Part shown: piece by piece, positions 55,354 to 62,718 of the stretch
Numbering within the stretch: position 1 is the stretch's first letter
How the letters are laid out: each line of letters opens with the position of its first letter
Origin: Symsagittifera roscoffensis
Taxonomy: Eukaryota; Xenacoelomorpha; Acoela; Convolutidae
Direction of reading: 5' to 3'
NCBI RefSeq assembly: GCF_963678635.1
Contig: NC_087064.1
Location: 72,105,465 to 72,169,464 of the forward strand
DNA: 64,000 nt
Program-made: the position numbers and the translations under genes
Notes under the pieces: model-generated
Seen by the model: the letters and a program-made list of their open reading frames with translations, nothing else
Databases searched by the model: none
Told to the model about the DNA's origin: nothing

Positions 55354-56490
55354 GACTGCCCGGAACAAACCGAAATTGACAAAGGAATACTGCCTGACTT
55401 TCCTCTCACTATGGAAACACGCCAAAGCAAGAGAGGAAAAAACCAGAAGAAATACAATCCGTACGGCGAGGACTTCGTTGTAGACAGGATAGTAGTAAGT
55501 GATGTCATAGACTCGCTGGTGGGACTGGACGAAATGGCGATGCTAGAAGAAATCGACCTTGTGAACGATATGGATCAAGATTGGATCGACGATCGATCAG
55601 AACCGGAAGTGGAGTTCGAACCAGAAGCGGAACAGACTCATGAGCAGGAACTAACAAATTTGCGCGTGCTCGAATGGCTCCATGATCTGCCGACAGATCC
55701 AAAAGAGACGATCCTGACGATTCAGGACGTCGATAAAGACGGCGTCAAATACATCAGTCATGACAATACCGAGTCCAACTGGGTCGCCCCAGATGGTCCT
55801 CTACGTGTTCCACAATCCAACCTCGATCTCCTAGACTCTGGGCGATCGACGGGGACGTCGATGGATATTTTTGTCCGGGGAGTGGGGGTAGGACTCACCC
55901 ACACCGAAAATCTGGTAATAAAAAAATTGAAATCGGCAAGAGAAACCGGAGAACTAGAGACAGAGGGCGAGAATGCTAAAAAACCACCTTTTGGACGAAT
56001 CTTTGAATCGTATTTTGATCTACCGAACCATTATTCGAACAATATCGTCATAACGGACAGCGATTTTATACTCACGGAACGCACGTGCGCCATAGCGATA
56101 ACCGCGGACGTAAGCTTCAAAACAGCACTAGCGGCTGACTTCAAAAGAGAGTATAAAAATATCGAGTTTTTGTGGAAACAGAGGCCTGGTGTGGGAGGGA
56201 TGATAGCGCTTCCCCCTGTTGCATCACAGATACCAGGGAAATATTTGTGTTTCCTGGTTACCAAGGCCACTGATAGGCAACACGTAGATCCAAAGAGCTT
56301 GGTATTGGCCTTGACTCGACTTAGGGATTTTTTGGTTGAGAGAGGAGTGACCTCTCTCTCGTTGCCAGTATACGAACCTAATAGGGGAAAGCTACATCCG
56401 AGCGAGTTGTACGCACTTGTACATGTGATATTTTCAGAGACTGACATAGAAGTTTACTTACATAAAAAATACTATCTGAGCATATGCTAA
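55354..56490 (+). CDS. Polyprotein 1, C-terminal macro domain
   Basis: Same frame as the integrase part; first Met at 55411 (359 codons). Residues 1-120 are acidic with 'TNLRVLEWLHDLPTDPKE'. Residues about 145-165 hold 'TSMDIFVRGVGVGLTHTENL', conserved in all copies. About 211-358 reads as a macro domain of the TARG1/OARD1 type: 'TERTCAIAITADVSFKTALA', 'DFKREYKNIEFLWKQRPGVG', 'GKYLCFLVTKATDRQHV', 'LALTRLRDFLVERGVTSLSL', 'ELYALVHVIFSETDIEVYL'. The Lys of the ITK-like motif is kept ('LVTK'), but the glycine-rich GCGLD loop is replaced by 'PVYEPNRGKL', so catalysis like that of TARG1 is doubtful; binding of ADP-ribose, RNA or another nucleotide is possible. Confidence 0.75.
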   Translation, partial: DCPEQTEIDKGILPDFPLTMETRQSKRGKNQKKYNPYGEDFVVDRIVVSDVIDSLVGLDEMAMLEEIDLVNDMDQDWIDDRSEPEVEFEPEAEQTHEQELTNLRVLEWLHDLPTDPKETILTIQDVDKDGVKYISHDNTESNWVAPDGPLRVPQSNLDLLDSGRSTGTSMDIFVRGVGVGLTHTENLVIKKLKSARETGELETEGENAKKPPFGRIFESYFDLPNHYSNNIVITDSDFILTERTCAIAITADVSFKTALAADFKREYKNIEFLWKQRPGVGGMIALPPVASQIPGKYLCFLVTKATDRQHVDPKSLVLALTRLRDFLVERGVTSLSLPVYEPNRGKLHPSELYALVHVIFSETDIEVYLHKKYYLSIC

Positions 56491-56955
56491 GAATTGCGCT
56501 CGGCGATAAGTGGTTTTTATTAAGTTACTCGATAAGAATTAGAGTCAAGTTTTAGGTTAGGTTAGGTTTTAGGTACAGTATTAGGGATTATGTTTTTATG
56601 TAGTAGTATAGGTGTATGTGTTTATGTGTTACGTTATTGTTATGATATGTTTTATGTTTTGTGTCATAAAAGACCTGGGGTACTCCAGGTCATCAAGGTG
56701 ACAGCGCACATTCGTGCTACTCTGACAAAGGTAAAGGTAGACGATCCACCTTGGTGCTAAATTTTTAAATCAGAATTGAAAAAAGAATTTCAATGGAGAG
56801 TTTTAAAGAATTGAATGATGTTGTATCATAAATAATGGCTCTAAGTCGCGACTTGTTTTTTAGATCTTGATTGATCGAAGATTGTTTATTGAGTCCATTG
56901 AATCGAAACGACACAAGAAGACACTACACGACAGCAAGAATCAACACGATAAGAA
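56491..56955 (+). promoter_or_regulatory. P2 spacer between the polyproteins, with conserved hairpins
   Basis: 465 bp without a gene. It contains 'taggttaggttaggtt' near 56550, then hairpin GACCTGG/CCAGGTC (56672-56691, 6-nt loop) and hairpin AAGGTAGA/TCCACCTT (56734-56752, 3-nt loop, one mismatch). M1 has both at matching places with different loop sequences. It would allow separate translation or transcription of polyprotein 2; which of these is unknown. Confidence 0.55.
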
Positions 56956-59208
56956 ATGGGTGACACAAACGAACTCATGGAATTCCTCTCAGCGAGTCTA
57001 GGAGCGACTCTAGACGAGATCTATCAGCGGCTGATCGATTGTGATTTCACACGAGAAGACCCGGGGTTGGCAATGTTTGTGGTCGCGCTCCTTAATGCAC
57101 TAGGACGAGAGGGTCGAGGGAATCGCCCTACGGAAGCCGTGTTGATGTTGGCCTTCGATGAGTCCGGGACCGCCGAGAGAGGCCGAAACCGACTGATGAG
57201 ATGGAGGCGTGGAGAAATTTCTGGCCACGACCTGGCTCGTGAGCCAGGACTAGGTGAGCAGAGGGACCACCGGCTAGGTGAGATGCCCTTACCAGTCCAA
57301 CCGGCGCAGCCACTCATCGGAGCAAAGAGACAACGTGATGGGCCAGGCCCGTCACATTCGGTCGACTCTCCTACATCTGCTCCTCCTTTGAAGAAAGTGA
57401 GGGTGAGTGAGATAGAGATCCAGACGTCGGAGACGATCGAGACGCTGGAAAAGAAGGAGAAAGATCAGAGCGAGCTGTGTGCCAAACTCCAGGAGTATAG
57501 GGCAATAGCTCGAGAAAGAGACGAATGGAAGAAGAAATACGAAGATCTACAGGTGGCTTATAAGGAGGACGAAATAAAGCACCTGAAGGAGCTGTATATG
57601 GCCAAGGTGAGCCAAGTGTCACCGGAAGTTCTGGCGAGCATGAGATCCTCGGAGGGATCCAACCACACACGCCCCGGGACAACAGCTCAGGAGCTGTGTG
57701 TATCGAGAGGGACCGAGGTTCTGGATTTGCGTGCATCGAGAGAGCCCGAGGCTCCTCAGCAGACACGACCGTCTGCTTCTAGTCAAAGGTTCACGATACC
57801 AGACCCTTCTGACACTTACCTCGCCCCTCAGTTCCAAGAATCGTTCAACCAAGTGGCCCGAGCGACAATGGAGGAGATCAACCGGACCACTGGACGGACA
57901 TTGGGTAGGATCGTTCCTTCCCAGCGTCGTGATCAGTCATCAAATAGCTCGGAGCGAGCACCCCACACAATAGTGCCCTCGGGGACTGCGCATGGGAGAA
58001 CCTATCAAAAGTCCCGCGTGGTACATATCAGGAAGAACCTGATGACACGGCACCAGTTCACGCAAGTAGCTGCAGAGCATCCTCGAGCTTGCCTGAATGA
58101 CATGAGCTGGAACCCCGCTACGAGCGACCAGGTGATTACCCCAGGGAGTCGCCACCTGATCATAGGAGACAGTTTGGTGAGGGATCTGAATGAGATCTTC
58201 GTCTATGGTCAGACAACCACCCTGTCCTTTGGAGGAGCTTCAGTGGCTCAGGTCATCAAGATGATGGAATTCCAAAGCGAGGATCACCTGGATACGCTGG
58301 TGATAATGCTAGGAACTAATGATGTCTCGAGAGCCCCAGTGACCCCCGAGTGCAAGTGGGAGCCTCTGCTGGTATGCCTCCTGAATGAACTGAAGGAGAA
58401 GTACAGGCCCAGGTTTGTGGTGCTGTGCACGATACCACAAAACCCGCTGATGGGCACCACAGTGGCAGATTTCATGAACGGCAACGTGACACGGTGGAAT
58501 GAAATGATCCGTAATCTGGTGAGAAACAACCCTGGCGAGTTGCGACTTCTGGATATCGAAAACACGCTGCGCATGATTGATCATGTTGCGCTTACCAAAG
58601 ATGGGATACATTTCAACACCCAACGAGGGAGACACTGGATGAATGATATATTTCAGACGCAATTGAGAGAAATGGAGCAGGAGTCGAGGGCGACCAGTTC
58701 TCTGGCTCCGACCAGTTCAACGACCGGAGGAAGCAGAATAAGGGCAAGCGTGCCCGAGTCCCTCGTCAACCGCCTAGGGCCCTTGGCAATGGAGACGGTT
58801 GTAGCCGCACCCACCACTCCTAGCTCAAACGTGAGAGAGAGGCTGGGGACTGCTCCTCCTCCCAGAATACAACCGCTTGAAAGCCGACTCGGCAGATCAG
58901 TGGTTCAGAACAGAAATAACTCCCAGACCGCGTCTAGGAGGAATGATCCACCCGCCACGGCGAACCCTGCTCCAGCAGCAGGATCGTCTACGAGCGCCGT
59001 GCCTGCGGAAGGAGTTGAACCAGGCAGCCTGCTGCTTTGGAATCGATTAGACCCTAGTCATTGGGGACAGTATAAGACGGACATGTCCACGAAGCTGAAC
59101 ATGAATACCCTGACGTGTCGGGAGGACGCGATGAGAATGATTGGCGGAGAAAGTCCCACGGTGTCGCGATTGTATCGGATACCAGGCGTGGATTGGCTGC
59201 TAGCATAA
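56956..59208 (+). CDS. Polyprotein 2, N-terminal coil and SGNH/GDSL hydrolase
   Basis: 750 codons; the start (MGDTN) is shared with M1 (MSDTN). Residues 1-110 are a helical region ('LGATLDEIYQRLIDCDF', 'GRGNRPTEAVLMLAFDESGT'); about 150-220 is a coiled coil. About 395-575 is an SGNH hydrolase: block I GDSL with S406, block II 'SFGGAS', block III GTND (453-456, N455), block V 'KDGIHFN' with D549 and H552, giving complete catalytic residues. 580-700 is Pro/Ser/Thr-rich. The family cleaves ester or acyl bonds; a target in this element is unknown. The TAA at 59206-59208 aligns with Glu in M1, so the polyprotein originally continued. Confidence 0.85.
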   Translation: MGDTNELMEFLSASLGATLDEIYQRLIDCDFTREDPGLAMFVVALLNALGREGRGNRPTEAVLMLAFDESGTAERGRNRLMRWRRGEISGHDLAREPGLGEQRDHRLGEMPLPVQPAQPLIGAKRQRDGPGPSHSVDSPTSAPPLKKVRVSEIEIQTSETIETLEKKEKDQSELCAKLQEYRAIARERDEWKKKYEDLQVAYKEDEIKHLKELYMAKVSQVSPEVLASMRSSEGSNHTRPGTTAQELCVSRGTEVLDLRASREPEAPQQTRPSASSQRFTIPDPSDTYLAPQFQESFNQVARATMEEINRTTGRTLGRIVPSQRRDQSSNSSERAPHTIVPSGTAHGRTYQKSRVVHIRKNLMTRHQFTQVAAEHPRACLNDMSWNPATSDQVITPGSRHLIIGDSLVRDLNEIFVYGQTTTLSFGGASVAQVIKMMEFQSEDHLDTLVIMLGTNDVSRAPVTPECKWEPLLVCLLNELKEKYRPRFVVLCTIPQNPLMGTTVADFMNGNVTRWNEMIRNLVRNNPGELRLLDIENTLRMIDHVALTKDGIHFNTQRGRHWMNDIFQTQLREMEQESRATSSLAPTSSTTGGSRIRASVPESLVNRLGPLAMETVVAAPTTPSSNVRERLGTAPPPRIQPLESRLGRSVVQNRNNSQTASRRNDPPATANPAPAAGSSTSAVPAEGVEPGSLLLWNRLDPSHWGQYKTDMSTKLNMNTLTCREDAMRMIGGESPTVSRLYRIPGVDWLLA

Positions 59209-59871
59209 CAGGAGCAGTTCAGCTCTACGACTACGCTCCGACATGCAGACTTGAACGGGTTGCCTCAGGACAATACCTTTGGACCTTTGAACACACGATC
59301 CCTTACGGACGTCCGACAGAGAGCCCGGGAATTGACGCCACCTGCTCGAAGGGGCAAGTTTCAGGCAGAAAATAAGCCCAATAACAAGCATCATAAGATG
59401 TACAGGCAGTTCGCTAAACCACCCGGTCAGACGCCTGGCGAGTATTCAAGGGACTACCCCAGATCGACTACGGTAGATGGAGATGAACAGAGATATGGGA
59501 AACTGAAGGCCCCAATAGGCGATGGCCTGTTCGCTGCTTACGATCCCTTAGAGATTAAAGCCGCAAAGTATCTGATCGTGGCCAGTTCCGATTATCTCTA
59601 CACGCCCCGTTCCCTCTTTTGGCCCGACGTGATTTTCTTGACGGCACCTAAATTGGACTGGGGACAAGCAATCGGCATGATGATAAGTGTGCGAAGGGTG
59701 GTCAGTATGGAGCCGCAGGTAATAGTGGTTGCGGGCTCAAATGATCATCTGCAAAGCAGGGGCTTATTGTCACGTCTGACGGATGGGTCGATCCCGAGTA
59801 ACGAGGTTATAGGGGAGGCGATAATGACACTGCTCTCGGCGATGGCTGAGGTAGAGGCAGCAGCAAGATAA
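59209..59871 (+). CDS. Polyprotein 2, second SGNH-like region, first half
   Basis: Same frame as 56956; first Met at 59251 (206 codons). Landmarks: 'FGPLNTRSLTDVRQRARELT', 'PPGQTPGEYSRDYPRST', strand 'AAKYLIVASSDYLYTP', 'FWPDVIFLTAPKLDWGQAIG', then 'PQVIVVAGSNDHLQSRGLLS'. The GSND motif after a hydrophobic strand resembles SGNH block III, but a GDSL-like Ser motif is missing. The TAA at 59869-59871 falls in 'AAAR*RFTMNVV', where M1 reads through ('IRQCFARQLVK'), so it is a lesion and the next part belongs to the same protein. Confidence 0.65.
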   Translation, partial: QEQFSSTTTLRHADLNGLPQDNTFGPLNTRSLTDVRQRARELTPPARRGKFQAENKPNNKHHKMYRQFAKPPGQTPGEYSRDYPRSTTVDGDEQRYGKLKAPIGDGLFAAYDPLEIKAAKYLIVASSDYLYTPRSLFWPDVIFLTAPKLDWGQAIGMMISVRRVVSMEPQVIVVAGSNDHLQSRGLLSRLTDGSIPSNEVIGEAIMTLLSAMAEVEAAAR

Positions 59872-62718
59872 CGCTTCACCATGAATGTGGTGAAGGTGAT
59901 CTTTGTATTGTCACCAGGGTACGCTGCATTACCAGAACCCCTCCAATTTGTATATACAATGGTCACAACAATAGCAGAGGGGAGGTTCAATGTGATAATT
60001 CCTGCCCCAAATAGAGTAGTGGACCCGGACAATTACTACCCGTCCCGATCTGAGCTTCCCGCCGTTTGGGCTGACATTTCGAATGCCATACAGGGGCTCA
60101 GAGATTGTAGCACAACTCGGTTGGTGCTAGATGAAGTTCTGGGGTTGGAGCTGTCCAACTTTGCCAGATTGCTGAAACTAAGACCAGGGGTGGACGACGA
60201 TCATCTGTTAGTACAACAGGTGGCTGATGATCTCTGGTTCAGACAGATGGATCAGGCCGAGAATGAGCAGGGCGGGATAGTCAGGAAGAACATGACATCA
60301 GCGGAAGAAGATCTCATGGCAATGGCTTTGCGCACGAAGCCGCACAATAACGTATGGTTGTACTTGTCACCAAGGCTGTGCACCTTGGGTGAGGACGCGT
60401 TCGAGCATGCGCCGGCAGTGATAAAGGAGATACATGTGTATCTGAAAAATTTGTTTGATGCCCGGGAGTTAGCTGGGGGCATGATGTTGAAGCTGATGCA
60501 GGACGTAAACACGATGTCACTGGACAAGTTACAAGCTGACGTGCTAGCCACGAGGGCACAGTACGAACGATCGGATGCTATCTTGGGAGGAATGGGAGTG
60601 GGATGGACGCCATCCTTCCTATCGACGTGCTATCCTAGGGCATCCCGGAACTTGATTGCGAGTTTTGTCAGAGACATCAGGAAGTTATCGATTGGCCTGG
60701 TATTAGCCTTGTACGTGACATTTGGTCACGAAAATTTCGTGAAGGGGCCGGCGAATCTCTTCACCCAAGCGTTAGCCGATTTGAGATTGGATGGACTCCT
60801 GACTCTGATTGCTATGACCTACGGTCGACTGGGTGATTTGCTTGTGCTGTTACGTTACCCTGAACAACTACAGGGACCGAGTCGTGAGTTCAATGCAGAG
60901 TTGGAAACCGCCTCGCTCAAGAAGATGAAAGACTGGAGGACTCTCCTGCTTCAATACCTCTTACAACAGAACAGAAGCGTCACGGGAGAAGATAAGGTGA
61001 CGACGAATGCGGGCGAGAGTAAGCAGTATTGTGGCATGCCCTTACTGACGGACTTAGCTGTCATGATGCGGATTGATCCGTTGGCTCTGGTCCACGGACT
61101 GCGGGAATTCGTCACAGTGGTGTATGGACCGGTGATGTCTTTTGCGTTCCCGGATGTACAAGTTAAGGCGTACAGGAATTCAGTGTTGTACGTCGACCTG
61201 GTCTCAGTCGTGGACTGTTCCGTACTGAACTGGGTAGAACAGAGTGAGTTGAGAGGGCTGGCCAGTGACGAAAGGCTGTTCGGAAGAATAGCGGAGCCAG
61301 GTTGGATGTTGATGGATTTCAACAACCACTTCAAATGCCGAATGGGCCGTGAGGAACTTTCTCATATCCAGTTCAACCCGAAGCTTTGGAACTTAAGACC
61401 AGTAGTAAAGGATACGGGAGCGGCTATGGGAGTGCCACTCTTACCAGAGGCCTATGCACACGCCAAAGAGAACCAGCAAGCGTGGCTTTCTGGGTCCAGG
61501 CCGCTGCCGGACCAATGCCCTCGATATCCACCGATAAGGAGGATGTTGTTGGGAGTCACATCTCCCATCATTGCCCCTCGCATCGGAGCAGCTCGTGATG
61601 CAGAAAAGAGAATGTTGAAGTGGAGTGAAGGGATGGAGCCGCGCTTCATCGGCTGGAATGTGGCAGCCGCGCACACATTCGACTTCTCATTTCCTGATGC
61701 TTGGAGTAGGAAGAAGATCAAGGCACTACCTTCCAGGAGACCAGAGGTCTCGGCCGAAATATGGAACGAAGTGTATTCTCCCACGGATGACTTATCAAGA
61801 CTGAATTGGTCAGGAGAAGTGAAAGTAGTGATGATGGAAGTAGCAAAGGAGAGCAGAGGGGGCTCATATATAACGATAGAGGACCTAGCACCACATGGCG
61901 AGGAGTCTGTAGAATTCATGGTGAATGATGAGTTGTTTTATCATGCAGGAGACATGACCGTACCGGCTCGGCCGGACTCGGGCACTGACTCACGACAAGG
62001 ACCTTCAGGACCCAGGCCGAAACCTGATGCAGGTGATGATGATTTGATGGATCATGACGACAACGATACCGAGGGAAAGACGGGAAAACCGGGTGAGACG
62101 GATCTGGGAGCGTTAGAGAGAGACTTGCTAGAAAACCGGTTTAGTGAAGACGACGATGGGGAAGTCGATGGGAGTCTATTGCTAATGACGCCATCGTCTT
62201 TCATGTCCCCTACAAAGGAGGCGTCGGCCGACTTATCCCCGATAGACCCAATAAGCCAGGCGAGAGAGTGCCAAAGCAGGGATCCGCAGAGATTGCTCCA
62301 TGAGTCACCAAGGAGGAGAAAAATCGAAGAATCAATGAGGGTATCCTTCCTGAGCACGTTGCCGGAAGAGGAATGGGAGAGATATCAGAGTGAGCTAGAA
62401 GGCAAGACAGGGACAACCTGGAGCCGAGTGAATTTCATGGAAAGATCATGGGACGTGATAAGGCGATATGGGACGCAGTCCATAATGAAGGTGGGGTTGA
62501 ACCAACCCATCATGCGTGAGGTCCTGGAGAAAATAGTGAACTCCATGGAGTCGGATGTTCTGACCGAGTCAGTAACAGAAGACAGTGCCGATGATCAGCA
62601 GGTTGCAAAAAAATTACCTGTTAGACGAGCCAGGAAGGGGCTGAAGCGACTAAAAGGGAAGACTGGAAGTCGAGCCATGAACCCGAGAGCAACGTCCCGG
62701 GTTCCAACGCAGTGGTGA
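59872..62718 (+). CDS. Polyprotein 2, large unknown region
   Basis: Same frame; first Met at 59881 (945 codons). It starts with 'IFVLSPGYAALPEPLQFVYT', 'APNRVVDPDNYYPSRSELPA' and 'VWADISNAIQGL', which may complete the second SGNH-like fold. Then comes a long helical region ('LELSNFARLLKLRPG', 'NTMSLDKLQADVLATRAQY', 'SFVRDIRKLSIGLVLALYVT', 'DLRLDGLLTLIAMTYGRLGD'), 'MDFNNHFKCRMGREELSHIQ', and a charged C-terminal part with 'MTPSSFMSPTKEASADLSP', 'EEWERYQSELEGKTG' and a basic stretch. No domain recognised. The moderately hydrophobic segment near residue 260 is too short and polar to call a membrane anchor. The stop at 62716-62718 follows a frameshift. Confidence 0.75.
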   Translation, partial: RFTMNVVKVIFVLSPGYAALPEPLQFVYTMVTTIAEGRFNVIIPAPNRVVDPDNYYPSRSELPAVWADISNAIQGLRDCSTTRLVLDEVLGLELSNFARLLKLRPGVDDDHLLVQQVADDLWFRQMDQAENEQGGIVRKNMTSAEEDLMAMALRTKPHNNVWLYLSPRLCTLGEDAFEHAPAVIKEIHVYLKNLFDARELAGGMMLKLMQDVNTMSLDKLQADVLATRAQYERSDAILGGMGVGWTPSFLSTCYPRASRNLIASFVRDIRKLSIGLVLALYVTFGHENFVKGPANLFTQALADLRLDGLLTLIAMTYGRLGDLLVLLRYPEQLQGPSREFNAELETASLKKMKDWRTLLLQYLLQQNRSVTGEDKVTTNAGESKQYCGMPLLTDLAVMMRIDPLALVHGLREFVTVVYGPVMSFAFPDVQVKAYRNSVLYVDLVSVVDCSVLNWVEQSELRGLASDERLFGRIAEPGWMLMDFNNHFKCRMGREELSHIQFNPKLWNLRPVVKDTGAAMGVPLLPEAYAHAKENQQAWLSGSRPLPDQCPRYPPIRRMLLGVTSPIIAPRIGAARDAEKRMLKWSEGMEPRFIGWNVAAAHTFDFSFPDAWSRKKIKALPSRRPEVSAEIWNEVYSPTDDLSRLNWSGEVKVVMMEVAKESRGGSYITIEDLAPHGEESVEFMVNDELFYHAGDMTVPARPDSGTDSRQGPSGPRPKPDAGDDDLMDHDDNDTEGKTGKPGETDLGALERDLLENRFSEDDDGEVDGSLLLMTPSSFMSPTKEASADLSPIDPISQARECQSRDPQRLLHESPRRRKIEESMRVSFLSTLPEEEWERYQSELEGKTGTTWSRVNFMERSWDVIRRYGTQSIMKVGLNQPIMREVLEKIVNSMESDVLTESVTEDSADDQQVAKKLPVRRARKGLKRLKGKTGSRAMNPRATSRVPTQW

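Noticed and set aside
56540-56580. Telomere-like TTAGG repeats in the spacer
   Set aside because: Only two or three irregular units; not a telomeric array.
59881-62718. Envelope glycoprotein in polyprotein 2
   Set aside because: No signal peptide, no clear membrane anchor, no fusion peptide or cysteine pattern was seen.
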